64,000 bases of DNA from a virus, in the IMG/VR virus record IMGVR_UViG_3300037826_000038, positions 1 to 64,000 of that record, one strand, 5' to 3'. The notes below the pieces were generated by a model, which worked only from the letters and a program-made list of their open reading frames with translations, did no database searches and was not told the origin of the DNA. The number at the start of each line of letters is the position of its first letter. Position 1 is the first letter of the stretch. Below are positions 16,185 through 25,931 of this stretch, in pieces. The position numbers and the translations under genes were made by a program.

Positions 16185-17282
16185 CTATGTTCCTGTATAA
16201 ATGTGGATGTCCCCGGATAACCAGTAATCATTCAAATCGTATCCGGCGTCCTGGAGCTTGAGATCGTATCCAGTTCCTGCCCCGGCGTTTATCACCTCGA
16301 CCTTGCAGTGATGGAGGTGCCCGACGCCGACAGCCTTTCGAGGGAAGATCACCCCGTACTCATTGTCGGCGGTGTTAAGCGAGCGGTGGACGTAGGCGTT
16401 GACCAAATACGACCCCGCTGATAGTGTGATCTCGCCGGTTAACTCGCACTCAATCATATTCATCCCTGCCACCGTCACCGAGGTCGGGACGGTGTGATCC
16501 CCGCTGTACGTCCCCGGCGGCAGCAGGATCGTGTCGCCGGAGGTCGCGGCGGTGATGGCACTGGCTAGGTCCGCGTACTCTCCTGTCACGCTGGACCCAT
16601 CGTGGACAAGCACGGTATCCATCAGCGTGTCCAGCGTGTACGCCCCGTCTGCCCCGCCGTCCGTCGCGCCCAGCCAGTAGCCAGGATTGAACAACCGCTC
16701 GGCGCTCAGATCGCCATCCAGCGCCAGCGTCAGGTATTGCGCGTCATCAGGTGCGTAGGACCCAGGCAAGTCCGCCTCAACCAGTGCGCGGAAACTGGGT
16801 TTCTGTCCATCAACAGCGGTGTCAGACATAAAGGCTAGGTTTTTGTTTTGGGTGTCTAAATCAATTTCGCCCCCAGTGAACCCCAACAGGTTTGCCAAAA
16901 GATCGGCGGCAAGTGCTACTGCCAGTGTATAATCACCGTTCGCGCCTCCATCTGTGCCGGTGAGACCGTCACCGGCCTGAAACCGGCGCTCTCCGGTCAG
17001 GGTCGCGTTAAACGCCAGTGTCAGATACTGTGCTGAAACCGGAGCCCCACTAGCCCCGGACCCCCCGCCCAATAACTGCCAGTCGGTGCCCGAGGGGTTG
17101 GAGATACAGACATACAGATCAAAGTTAGCCGTATCCCAGCAAAGCGTCCCAGCTTGTGCTTCCAGGTTGGTATCGGGGTTCCCGGCATACGTGACCAGCG
17201 GAGGGACCTGAGTTGCCAATACCCCCCGCATCCGCTCGGCCAGGCTATTGATTTGCCTCTGTAAATCATTAGAGCTAGTCAT
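16185..17282 (-). CDS. Tail fibre with predicted beta-helix
   Basis: 365 residues. A short N-terminal coiled coil is followed by two similar 'SAQYLTLAF..L(T/S)(G/A)ER' segments (near residues 80 and 180). A C-terminal region ('DTILLPPGTYSGDHTVPTSVTVAG') has the periodicity of right-handed beta-helix/pectate-lyase-like folds. Fits a baseplate fibre or depolymerase scaffold. The start overlaps the stop of the hub gene upstream. Confidence 0.6.
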   Translation of the reverse strand: MTSSNDLQRQINSLAERMRGVLATQVPPLVTYAGNPDTNLEAQAGTLCWDTANFDLYVCISNPSGTDWQLLGGGSGASGAPVSAQYLTLAFNATLTGERRFQAGDGLTGTDGGANGDYTLAVALAADLLANLLGFTGGEIDLDTQNKNLAFMSDTAVDGQKPSFRALVEADLPGSYAPDDAQYLTLALDGDLSAERLFNPGYWLGATDGGADGAYTLDTLMDTVLVHDGSSVTGEYADLASAITAATSGDTILLPPGTYSGDHTVPTSVTVAGMNMIECELTGEITLSAGSYLVNAYVHRSLNTADNEYGVIFPRKAVGVGHLHHCKVEVINAGAGTGYDLKLQDAGYDLNDYWLSGDIHIYTGT

Positions 17283-18483
17283 AGTCTCTCAGTTCTGGCT
17301 TGATCGTGACCCGCTGTTCGCTGGCCGACGCAGCGACTCGCACCCCTACGACCTTCTGGTTGACTTGCCGCCCGGCGCGGGTGTCCTCGACTGTGATCAA
17401 ATCTCCCAGCCACCAGTCACGCCCGTACCGGGTGTTGCCTACCTGCATCACGTCTACGTCAATCTCAACTCTGGCTCGCTGTTGATCCAAGACCGCTTCG
17501 GCAATCGTGTTGAGGTTTGCGGTCCCGTACTGGTCCCGAGACGTGCGGAGCACCGCCCGGCGCGCCCACGAGGTGTCCGACAGTTCTCCGGCTAGGTACG
17601 CGCCCCCTTCGGCGCGGTTATCCCCGTAGCCTTGACCTTGGGTAATGACGACGTTGGGGGTGTCCAAGTAGCTTTTCTCGCTCACGACGCTTTCCACGTT
17701 GCGACGGCGTGCCGAGAATATGACCGGCGCGTTGCCGGCCCCGTTGCCCAAGGTTTTGTCGTCGCCCCACTGTCCCTCCCTCCACTGGAATTCAAACGTC
17801 GCGTCCCCCGTCTGTACGATGTTAAAGTCCGCACCCGCAAATGCAGCGATCTCCGATAGCACTTCGATCAACACCTTGCCGGACCGGTCACCGCTCCACG
17901 TTGCCCCGGTCCCATTGTCGGTTTCCACGGACAGACCGGTCCGCACCCGGGACAGGCCTAATGCGTCGGTCCCGGCACTGGGTCCGATGTTCTCGTCAAC
18001 GTAGGCTTTCGCCACGGTTTCCGCCGCCCCACTTTTCTCTGCTTGCGATGTACCCTCTCCGTATAGGATATATTCGAGCTTGGGGAACTCGTTGAGCCCC
18101 CGCCCTCGGATTACAGAGGTGTAGGAGCCATCGGCGCTTTGCTCAATTCGGGGTTCGGTGAGGACCAGCCCGGTCCAGTCGCGCCACCAGCCAGGGAGTA
18201 GGGAGCTTTTGCGATAGGGAGGTAAACCGTTAATCCACGCATTGTAGGCTGCTCCGCCACGCATATCGCGCAGCCAGAACTCTACGAGGTGGAACGGCTC
18301 AAACGCCAGGGCGCGATCATCCCCAGCGTTAATGCCCATCTCCCAACCCCCTGCGGTCCTTACCCGCTTGAGATAGTTGAAATAGGAGAGGCCGCCAGGG
18401 GTTGTCCCCCGCCGACCTCTCCCTGCGAACTCTGCGAGTTTGTCACCACTGTGATCTCGGTGCCGGATAAAAGCCAGGTACAT
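17275..18483 (-). CDS. Tail hub protein, ReqiPepy6 Gp37-like
   Basis: 402 residues. The pattern 'ATWSGDRSGKVLIEVLSEIAAFAG', then 'FEFQWREGQWG', 'VIFSARRRNVESV' and a C-terminal 'LGDLITVEDTRAGRQVNQKVVGVRV' matches the siphovirus ReqiPepy6 Gp37-like family, which sits at the tail tip below Dit. Position between the fibre and Dit genes agrees. Confidence 0.75.
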   Translation of the reverse strand: MYLAFIRHRDHSGDKLAEFAGRGRRGTTPGGLSYFNYLKRVRTAGGWEMGINAGDDRALAFEPFHLVEFWLRDMRGGAAYNAWINGLPPYRKSSLLPGWWRDWTGLVLTEPRIEQSADGSYTSVIRGRGLNEFPKLEYILYGEGTSQAEKSGAAETVAKAYVDENIGPSAGTDALGLSRVRTGLSVETDNGTGATWSGDRSGKVLIEVLSEIAAFAGADFNIVQTGDATFEFQWREGQWGDDKTLGNGAGNAPVIFSARRRNVESVVSEKSYLDTPNVVITQGQGYGDNRAEGGAYLAGELSDTSWARRAVLRTSRDQYGTANLNTIAEAVLDQQRARVEIDVDVMQVGNTRYGRDWWLGDLITVEDTRAGRQVNQKVVGVRVAASASEQRVTIKPELRDYD

Positions 18484-18486
18484 GGT

Positions 18487-19752
18487 TTAGCTATCCGATG
18501 TATATTCCGCAATTACAGCATACAACCTAACGATGTCCCCAATGGTATCACCAACATTGCCACCATACCGATAGAACACACATTCTATGTAATCACCGAT
18601 AGCTGCGTCGCTCAATGTCATCTCCGTAATCTCCGTAAGGGTCAATGATGACAGAGTGATAGCCGTAGACGCAAAACTTGCTGTATGCTGAGAGTCAGAT
18701 TCGCCTTCAGCGCCATAGTCGCATGTTGCAGATGCATACATGTCACCCGCAGAGTCAGCGGTTACAACTGCCCGGACCTTCAGGTCACTGACAAAATCCT
18801 CTGGGACTCTCCAGTGCGCAGCCCAGGCCGTTGTCAATCCATCAGGCAACTCCCAATCCTTATCAGTATAGTCATATGAAACCTCTACCGCTACAATGGG
18901 AATGGCTACAATTCGAGTACGGTTCTGAATCTTGGCTGCTGTGACCTGCTCGTCGGCAATGTGAACTGTATCAATTGCACCATCCGCTATCTGATCACTA
19001 TTCACTGCATCGTCTGCTAATTCCGTATTGGTCACTGCGTTGTTGTCTATCTTGGCTGTAGTCACCGCGCCATCAGCCAGTTTGACAGCAGTTACCGCAT
19101 CCGCCTCAAGTTTTGCCGTCGTGACCGCAGCATCCTCCAGGTTCTCCGTGTCCATCTTGGGAGCATATTCCCTGTAATCAGTGAGACTGGAAACGGCACC
19201 CCCGGAACTGATGTCGTACCGGGCCAGCTCGATCATCCAAATGTCACCGTCGATAGCGACGTCCTGCGTCAAGGACCGGGCCGCGCCCCCCGCAACCCCG
19301 GTGAGAATCGCCAACCGGCACGAGTGCGCGGGAACAGACGAAGTGCTTTCATAATCAGTAAGGTCCGTGGGGAACTCCAACACCGCCGAGCCATAGTCTG
19401 CGGTCCCATCGTAGGCGCTGTCGGTGTTGTTTTCCACCAGCACCACCTTATCGGTCCGGGCCGCAGCCGGGGTTGTGGGGGAGAAATCGACGTTGGACGC
19501 ATTAGCCGGGGTCGTCTGGTCCTCATTGGCAAACCAGTAGCCCCGACATAGAGCGGCTCCGCTGGCAACCCGGATCGTTTTACCTGAGGGGTTGCTTACC
19601 GCAAGCTCAGACAGGTGTTTGAGCACCCCCTCGGTTGTTTCGTCCAACAGAAAAACCGTGGCGAAAATTCGTGCCCACTGAGACGCTGTATATCCCCCGG
19701 CGTCGGGATAACTGGTTTGCCTCCCCGCTTGGGGTCTGCTTATCTGTGTCAT
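18487..19752 (-). CDS. Baseplate/fibre protein with AVTTAKI-type repeats
   Basis: 421 residues from ATG 19752, which has GGGAGG eight bases upstream. The centre has degenerate heptad-like repeats ('DGAVTTAKIDNNAVTNTELADDAV') typical of phage fibre shafts, with a beta-rich C-terminus. The frame stays open upstream to 19893. A second possible start (ATG 19872 or 19866, after GGAGG) would add a basic, hydrophobic leader ending in 'IYLPTVIRG', resembling a signal peptide. Dual initiation or a short separate leader peptide are both possible. Confidence 0.6.
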   Translation of the reverse strand: MTQISRPQAGRQTSYPDAGGYTASQWARIFATVFLLDETTEGVLKHLSELAVSNPSGKTIRVASGAALCRGYWFANEDQTTPANASNVDFSPTTPAAARTDKVVLVENNTDSAYDGTADYGSAVLEFPTDLTDYESTSSVPAHSCRLAILTGVAGGAARSLTQDVAIDGDIWMIELARYDISSGGAVSSLTDYREYAPKMDTENLEDAAVTTAKLEADAVTAVKLADGAVTTAKIDNNAVTNTELADDAVNSDQIADGAIDTVHIADEQVTAAKIQNRTRIVAIPIVAVEVSYDYTDKDWELPDGLTTAWAAHWRVPEDFVSDLKVRAVVTADSAGDMYASATCDYGAEGESDSQHTASFASTAITLSSLTLTEITEMTLSDAAIGDYIECVFYRYGGNVGDTIGDIVRLYAVIAEYTSDS

Positions 19753-19849
19753 ATCTCTGCCTCCCTCTCCCCGAATGACCGTGGGTAGATAAATCGTGTT
19801 GAGCGGTACGAAAGCCAACAACAACATACAAATTATGAGTCTAACGTGA

Positions 19850-21070
19850 TTATGCTGACGCATAGACATTCCTCCACTTGAGCGTGATGGCACTGGTTCC
19901 GGCTTCTCCCTGTCCCAAAGTCGCGGTCACTAGATTAGACCGGTCTGCGTTACGGTCAGGGGACAAAATAAAATTGGCGATGTCCCCTGAAACATACGAA
20001 TAAAGATCGTTTCCGCCGCTGTCCTCGGCGGTGATGTCGCGGGTATCTATGGTCACGGTCTCCCCGCTGCCTATGGTATAGTTCATTGAGATCGACACGT
20101 CAAGCGTGTCGTTGGTGATAACCGGATCCGTTGCGGGGCCTGTAATCTCAATCGTGGGATAGGCGGGGTGTGTCCCCCAGTAGACGACCTCAACCTGATC
20201 ACTGAGGTACGCATCCGCGAAGAGCCAGCGCCCGGTGCCCGGCGTGGTTCCAAAATACGCACCGGCGTTACCTGCCGTTGCCGGAGTGCCGAAGTCAAAT
20301 ACCAAATCATCGAACGTGTCAGGCAGCGTCCACGATTGGGACTGCTCGGGCCCGTACCAGAAGGGGTCGTTACCCACGAACCTGAGAGCCTCTCTATACC
20401 CTGTTAGCCCGTCATCCTCGCGGTTGTGGGACGGCCCTAACTCAAGGATACAGTACAGGTCTCTAATCGCGTTTCCGCGCCTGTACGACCACTGTACGCC
20501 GGTCTCTGCTGTGGACATATTCGAGTCCAGCCGCACCGTATAGTCATTGACGACTTCCGTCACTTCATAGGTTCCATCGTCGGCGGTGCTCCCGGCTATG
20601 GTCAGAAACCCGCCCAGGGTGATGGCCCGGTCCACGAACCGGGCGGTGTCACTGACAACCAGATCACTCCCGTTGGTCAATTCCAGGTCCATTCCCTGCG
20701 CCTGTTTGCCTCCGGGGAGGCGCTGGCGGTAGATAAGCGTGTCCGGTTCGTCGTCGGGGGCAAAGGTGCGCGAGGGACGGAGCAGGTCTACAATGCGGTT
20801 CTGGCGGTCTGTTAAGTCGATCATACCGGCTAGCTGCTCCTCCACCACCACCTGCAACACCCGGTCTCCATACCGATAGTCAAGGGGTGTGGACCCATGC
20901 TGGAACGGTCCCGACTGGGAGATAATCCGAATGGGGGGCATCCCGAAATTGCTTGCGCTCGCCAGGATGCTCCGGTTCATCCCCAGGAGCACCAGCAGGG
21001 GATAGGTGCGATACGTCCCGGCAACGGGAACTAGGATGCTATGACTGCCTCGTAGGGTTGCACCTAGCAC
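19850..21070 (-). CDS. Distal tail protein (Dit-like)
   Basis: 406 residues, directly after the tape-measure gene. 'FVGNDPFWYGPEQSQSW' and the flanking beta pattern are characteristic of siphovirus distal tail proteins that cap the tail tube and start the baseplate. The stop of the tape-measure gene overlaps its start. Confidence 0.7.
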   Translation of the reverse strand: MLGATLRGSHSILVPVAGTYRTYPLLVLLGMNRSILASASNFGMPPIRIISQSGPFQHGSTPLDYRYGDRVLQVVVEEQLAGMIDLTDRQNRIVDLLRPSRTFAPDDEPDTLIYRQRLPGGKQAQGMDLELTNGSDLVVSDTARFVDRAITLGGFLTIAGSTADDGTYEVTEVVNDYTVRLDSNMSTAETGVQWSYRRGNAIRDLYCILELGPSHNREDDGLTGYREALRFVGNDPFWYGPEQSQSWTLPDTFDDLVFDFGTPATAGNAGAYFGTTPGTGRWLFADAYLSDQVEVVYWGTHPAYPTIEITGPATDPVITNDTLDVSISMNYTIGSGETVTIDTRDITAEDSGGNDLYSYVSGDIANFILSPDRNADRSNLVTATLGQGEAGTSAITLKWRNVYASA

Positions 21071-23772
21071 TAGATCCTCCCCATGGACATGACCTCAAAC
21101 TCTGCCTCTAACCCGCCCGGTCTGACAATGCTCTGGGTCGTTAAATTGTACTGCGGGGCATACGTGGTATTGCTCTCCCGGACAACCTGTGACATATTCG
21201 TGACCGGAGCCATCGCCCGCGCCATGGCCCGTTGGACCAGCGGCGCCATATCGAGCACGCCCAGCGCCACACCTTCGGGAATAGTCCGTCCGACTTCCTT
21301 TCGGGCGCGGGTACTGGGTGAGTTGGCTCCCAAGAATCCCTTGGCAGCGTCAAGTCCTGCCTTTGCTGCACTGACCGCCGCGTTAGCCAATTTTGATACC
21401 GCCCCTGTCACGCCCTTGGCGATCCCCTCAATGATGCTTCTGCCAATGGCTCCCCAGTCTGTGTCCGTGAACTTTTCTTTTATGGTCGTAATGATAGAGC
21501 CAATTGACCGGATGAACACCTTACCTATATTGACAATGAACCGCCCCATCGCTTCCCAGTTGCGCCTCCAAATATCTCTGAGTTTTGAGCCAAACGTCTC
21601 CCAGTCACCCTCAAGCGCCGCCGCAAAAGCGTCCACAACATCGGTGATGTTGGCTAGTACGGTCTGAATGAAGTTCTGGATCATCTCCCACGCCGTCTGC
21701 GCGTTTTGGAGAATGGCTTGTCCGTGTGCGTCCCAAAATGCTTGGATGAAGTCAAGAGCCGCTTGTACCTTAGCGATAATTCTGTTAGCGAGGGCGGTCA
21801 CGGCATTGACGATTCCGTTCCACGCAGACCGAGCGATGGTCAAAATGCTTGCACCGTGAGCGTCCCACCAGCCCCGGATCGTTGCCAAGGCGGTCTGGAT
21901 AAACGTTTTAACCGCCGTGAACACTGTCATCACCACAGTTTTGACCGTCTGCCAGACCATAGTCGCTTTGGCTAAAATCGCCTCGTTGTTCTCGGCCCAC
22001 CACGCCCTGACGGTCTGGATGGCGTTGGAAATGAAGGTAGCTACGCTCGCCACGATGTCCCGGATGCCCAGGAAATTCGTCTCCCAAGCTTGTCGAGCTA
22101 GGGCTACAACGGCAATCACCGCAGCAACCGGAGCCAGGAGAGACACGACGGTACTCACCAACGTCGCGATAGCCGGGATGATTGCAGCAGCCAGTACCGC
22201 CCCCAGGCCAATCAATACGTCCTGTAAACTGAGGTTCTCCGTGAGCCACTGGGTCACCTGCGCGATAATGGGTTGGATGATGTCATACAGTTCCCACAGT
22301 CTCATAATCGTGGCTTCGGGGAGCAGGTTGTCCAGGACCTCCATCAACACCGCAAAGGGACCCTCCCCCTGCTGTAATACCTGAAACCCGGTGCTTAACC
22401 CCATCCACAGGTCCTCAAAGAACCCGATGACTTGGGGGAGCGCGCCTTCGGCTAGAGTGAGCAGGTTGTCAATCAAGGGACGGATTCCCTCGGCTAGCTG
22501 CCCTACGGCGGCTATCACCATCGGACCGTACTCCTCAGCCATCCCACTGAGCCAGTCGATCACGTCCCCGGCAATGGGAAGCAGTTTGTCTCCCAGGGAG
22601 ATGAGCAGCGTTTCAATGGTCCCCTCGAACGCCTCCATCTTCCCCGCCAGGGTGTCGGCTTTCCGGGCCGCCTGCTCCTGCATCGTCGCGGCGCTGGCGG
22701 TTGCGTCCTCCATCTCCGTCCACCCCTCGGTTCCGACTTCGAGCATGGTGTCCATAGCCCGGAGACCTTGGCTGGTGAAAATGGCACCCAGCGCAGCGTC
22801 ACGTTCGGCGGCGGTTGCGTCCCCCAGTTTGTCCTCAAACTGCTCGATGATTCCCACCATGGGAAGCATCTCCCCCGTAGAAGCATCTCGGACCGCAATA
22901 CCCAGGTCGTCCAGCGCCTCAGACGCTTTCGGGGTCAGGTCCCGCAGGGAGTTAATCATTGAGTTGAGGCTGGTCCCCGCCATGGATCCTTGGATACCCC
23001 GTGTGCTCAAAATGGCGATGGCGTTGTTGACTTCCTCAATGCCGAACCCCGCGCCCCCCGCAGCCGGACCGACCATCTTGAGCGCCTCAGCCATCCCACT
23101 GACCTCAGCCACCGACGCATCGGCAGCCATGATCATGTTGTTGAGAGCGTCATTGACAAATTGGGCGCGTTCCTCCGGGGTCTCCATAGACGCACCGAAG
23201 GTGGACAGGGCAACCGAGGCGAGGTCTGACGCTTGCACCATATCCAACTCACTGGCAGCGGCAAGGTCAATCGAAGACCGCAGCGCCCCGCCCAGTTCGG
23301 CCCCTTCTTCCATGTACCCATTCATATCCCCGAAAATCTCGGTTGTGGTCAGACCGCTCTTGTAAAGCCCGGTGAGAGCTTCAGCGGCACCAGACGCCGA
23401 CACACCCAGCAGCCGGGTATCCCCACCCACCGCCAGGGCCGAGGCTTTCAACTGCTCGAAGGTCAGGTCCGTCGCGCTTGCCGCGATCTCCAGGTCTGCC
23501 ATCGACGAGTCAAAGTCCGTCGCCATGGCCATACCTTGCTTGCCCACGTCAATCATCGACGTACCCAACCGGCCCAGGGTACGGGTCGCGGTCTGAACGC
23601 CACTGGCAAAGATGTTACCCAGGCCCGTAGCCAGGGTCTGGGTCAGGAACGATCCGGTACGGTTGGTCGTCTGGTAGACCTGCTCCACCGACGCATCGGC
23701 CCGGCGCATCGTGCTCTGGAACTGCGCCCAGCCTTGGACGACAAACTCCGCACCTAACTGCTCGAAGGCCAT
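21070..23772 (-). CDS. Tail tape-measure protein
   Basis: 900 residues. The N-terminal 300 residues match the TP901 core of tape-measure proteins ('DFDSSMADLEIAASATDLTFEQL', 'SGLTTTEIFGD', 'GIQGSMAGTSLNSMINSL'). A hydrophobic stretch of about 45 residues near position 515-560 and Trp-rich helical repeats ('AWWAENNEAIL', 'GWWDAHGASIL', 'AFWDAHGQAIL') follow. By the usual rule of about 0.15 nm per residue the tail would be near 135 nm. Confidence 0.9.
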   Translation of the reverse strand: MAFEQLGAEFVVQGWAQFQSTMRRADASVEQVYQTTNRTGSFLTQTLATGLGNIFASGVQTATRTLGRLGTSMIDVGKQGMAMATDFDSSMADLEIAASATDLTFEQLKASALAVGGDTRLLGVSASGAAEALTGLYKSGLTTTEIFGDMNGYMEEGAELGGALRSSIDLAAASELDMVQASDLASVALSTFGASMETPEERAQFVNDALNNMIMAADASVAEVSGMAEALKMVGPAAGGAGFGIEEVNNAIAILSTRGIQGSMAGTSLNSMINSLRDLTPKASEALDDLGIAVRDASTGEMLPMVGIIEQFEDKLGDATAAERDAALGAIFTSQGLRAMDTMLEVGTEGWTEMEDATASAATMQEQAARKADTLAGKMEAFEGTIETLLISLGDKLLPIAGDVIDWLSGMAEEYGPMVIAAVGQLAEGIRPLIDNLLTLAEGALPQVIGFFEDLWMGLSTGFQVLQQGEGPFAVLMEVLDNLLPEATIMRLWELYDIIQPIIAQVTQWLTENLSLQDVLIGLGAVLAAAIIPAIATLVSTVVSLLAPVAAVIAVVALARQAWETNFLGIRDIVASVATFISNAIQTVRAWWAENNEAILAKATMVWQTVKTVVMTVFTAVKTFIQTALATIRGWWDAHGASILTIARSAWNGIVNAVTALANRIIAKVQAALDFIQAFWDAHGQAILQNAQTAWEMIQNFIQTVLANITDVVDAFAAALEGDWETFGSKLRDIWRRNWEAMGRFIVNIGKVFIRSIGSIITTIKEKFTDTDWGAIGRSIIEGIAKGVTGAVSKLANAAVSAAKAGLDAAKGFLGANSPSTRARKEVGRTIPEGVALGVLDMAPLVQRAMARAMAPVTNMSQVVRESNTTYAPQYNLTTQSIVRPGGLEAEFEVMSMGRI

Positions 23773-23793
23773 CTGGTTATGCTCCTAACAGGT

Positions 23794-24231
23794 TTATTCT
23801 GTCTCAGATTGTGGTGTATCAAGCCCGTCTTTGAACGTCACCCCGGCAATCACGCCCCACAGTTCCCCGGCTTCCTCCTCGTCTGCCAGGACCATATACC
23901 GGAGCCAGTTAGCCCGGTTGACGCGGGTTGAGGGCGTGTCAAACCCCAGGGCGCGCAACTCTTTCACCGCCGAGGGGGGCGGGTCCTCGACGACGCCATA
24001 GGCCGCACAGTAGTTGAATAGCCGGTTGCTGTCTTGAGCAAACTGTACCTTCTCCTGCGCGGAAAGGTTGTCAATCCGTCCCTTCACTTCGTCCTGATCT
24101 CCCCCGCTGAGAAAGCCCAAGTCAGAAAGCAGACCCTGTAATGCGAGTCTGCTTACTGGCTTTAACGTCAACATTATCCCGGTCTTGGTACGTACTTTCA
24201 CCCTACCATCACGTTCTCCGAAAACCTTCAC
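23794..24231 (-). CDS. Tail assembly chaperone-like protein
   Basis: 145 residues, GTG start after AGGAGG. It sits immediately before the tape-measure gene, where tail chaperones lie. Mostly helical, with an N-terminal beta hairpin. No slippery sequence joining it to its neighbour was recognised, so the usual frameshifted G/GT pair appears to be replaced by separate genes. Confidence 0.5.
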   Translation of the reverse strand: MKVFGERDGRVKVRTKTGIMLTLKPVSRLALQGLLSDLGFLSGGDQDEVKGRIDNLSAQEKVQFAQDSNRLFNYCAAYGVVEDPPPSAVKELRALGFDTPSTRVNRANWLRYMVLADEEEAGELWGVIAGVTFKDGLDTPQSETE

Positions 24232-24243
24232 CGCTACCTCCTG

Positions 24244-24906
24244 TTAATGACTTTGTGCCGACAACGCCTGTATGCGCATACTGACCCGATAATGGGCCAG
24301 GATCGCGCTCTGTTGGGGGCCGGGTAGGTCACAGAACTCAGACCACGCCATCTGCCCAAACCGCGCCGCTTCCCTTGCCTCAAACACCGATGAATAACTA
24401 CATGGGAGCCGGGGAACTCTCAACCGCATCACCGGGACGTTGGCCCACGTTGCGTCATAGGTGTTTAACGCCTCCTGGACACCCCGTTCGGTGGTCGTGC
24501 TGTGGTACATCAGGTCGAGAAGCACCCGCTCGGCGTCCTGCTCATCTTGCAGGGCCACGAACCGTAGAAAACTACCCAAGGACCCATCGGTCACGTTGAG
24601 CCTGCATAGGTCCACGAAATCGGGGTGCTCCTGCCAGTCCTCCGGATCAATCACTTTGACCCCTAACGCAATCACCCGTATCTGGTGATCGCGGATTTTG
24701 AGCAGCCACGCCCGATATTGCCGTTGGTAAGCAGGGTCTTCACGGTCCTCAACCTGCTCGGTCATTCCCCCGAAAATGGGAACGTCACGCATCGGTGGAT
24801 CGGGAGGCGGGTCGTGAGCCAGCAGGGAATCAAATACCCCGCGGTCAACCCGTCCCACCTCCACGCTCACGCCCGACGATAGCTTTATGATAGCAGACCG
24901 ACCCAT
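24244..24906 (-). CDS. Tail assembly chaperone-like protein
   Basis: 220 residues from ATG 24906, which overlaps the end of the beta-propeller gene by 22 bases; the ribosome site is weak. The N-terminal 'AIIKLSSGVSVEVGRVDRGVFDSLLA' and a helical body fit the first tail-chaperone gene of Gram-positive-type siphoviruses. Call rests mainly on position. Confidence 0.5.
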   Translation of the reverse strand: MGRSAIIKLSSGVSVEVGRVDRGVFDSLLAHDPPPDPPMRDVPIFGGMTEQVEDREDPAYQRQYRAWLLKIRDHQIRVIALGVKVIDPEDWQEHPDFVDLCRLNVTDGSLGSFLRFVALQDEQDAERVLLDLMYHSTTTERGVQEALNTYDATWANVPVMRLRVPRLPCSYSSVFEAREAARFGQMAWSEFCDLPGPQQSAILAHYRVSMRIQALSAQSH

Positions 24907-25880
24907 CCGTAGGTTGACCCGTCCCCGCCGACGACCATGGCAAGGTTGCTGTGGCAACACATCATGTCCGCAGGCTCTTCGGGCAGGTCATCACAGGACT
25001 GCTCGATCTCAAACTGCCCGGAACCCCAACCGGCATTGCGGTAGATTTTGTGGGCGGCCGAGCTACCATCCTTGACTGCCACATACAGGGTCCCGGCTGC
25101 ATGGACGGTTCCGCAGTTGCACGCTGCCATAGCCACCCCAACCGGGGTCGTGACCAGTTGCGGAAGGTCTGCCATCTCGGTCCACGTGGTCCCCCCATCC
25201 GTCGAATACCACAGTTCGGCATCGTCGTTGAGGACCAGCACGTCATACTCGTTAGGAGCCACGATATCCACGAGGGCGTCACTGGCACTGGGTCCCGTCA
25301 GGGCGAACCACGAATACCCGCCGTTCTCCGACTTGATGAGGGCGTTGTTGGCTCCCAGGGCATACACCACTGAGGGATTCGTGCGGACAATCCACACCTT
25401 GGTTAGATTCTCCGTGGTCGCATCCCCGGCGTCAACTGTGGTCCAGGTATCCCCACCGTCATCGGACAGGTAGACGTATCCATCCGCACCCACGGCGATC
25501 AGGAAGTCTTGATGAATGGCGTCAATGGCAGCTAGGGCGTGACTCGCCATATCGGTGTTACCCGACAGGTAGGTAAAGTTCGTCCCGCCGTCAATGCTGC
25601 GCGCCAGGGGCAGACTCTCCGCACCGTTGACCACCATGATGAAGTCACCCCGACAAATGATGTCATCCGGGCTTTCCGTGGTCCAGGTAGTCAGTTCGGT
25701 TTCCGTCCATTCCCCGGCTTCGCCCCCCTCGTCGTTCACGTACACATACGGGGACCCCGCCGCCAAGAGGGTGCTCACGATTGCGAATTTACACTTATAG
25801 CCGTCACCACACCGCCCGCAGTCCTCACCCTCACAGCGGTCTACGGCGACGATACTCACGTCTCGACTGATGGTTGCCAT
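24885..25880 (-). CDS. BNR/Ycf48-type beta-propeller virion protein
   Basis: 331 residues. Repeated 'SDDGGDTWTTV', 'SENGGYSWFAL' and 'STDGGTTWTEM' motifs are BNR/sialidase-type blades, so the protein is a beta-propeller. The N-terminus is Cys-rich (CEGEDCGRCGDGYKC) and ten Cys occur overall. It lies between the tail-tube gene and the chaperones, which suggests a decoration of the tail tube, possibly sugar-binding. No Asp-box enzyme active site is evident. Confidence 0.65.
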   Translation of the reverse strand: MATISRDVSIVAVDRCEGEDCGRCGDGYKCKFAIVSTLLAAGSPYVYVNDEGGEAGEWTETELTTWTTESPDDIICRGDFIMVVNGAESLPLARSIDGGTNFTYLSGNTDMASHALAAIDAIHQDFLIAVGADGYVYLSDDGGDTWTTVDAGDATTENLTKVWIVRTNPSVVYALGANNALIKSENGGYSWFALTGPSASDALVDIVAPNEYDVLVLNDDAELWYSTDGGTTWTEMADLPQLVTTPVGVAMAACNCGTVHAAGTLYVAVKDGSSAAHKIYRNAGWGSGQFEIEQSCDDLPEEPADMMCCHSNLAMVVGGDGSTYGWVGLLS

Positions 25881-25931
25881 TGTGTTGCCTCCCTAATTCG
25901 TTCAGGTGTGTTGCCGTACTTGCAACACTGA

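Noticed and set aside
22391-23365. 324-codon plus-strand frame across the tape-measure gene
   Set aside because: Low-complexity Ser/Ala/Pro/Arg translation, antisense to a clear tape-measure protein.
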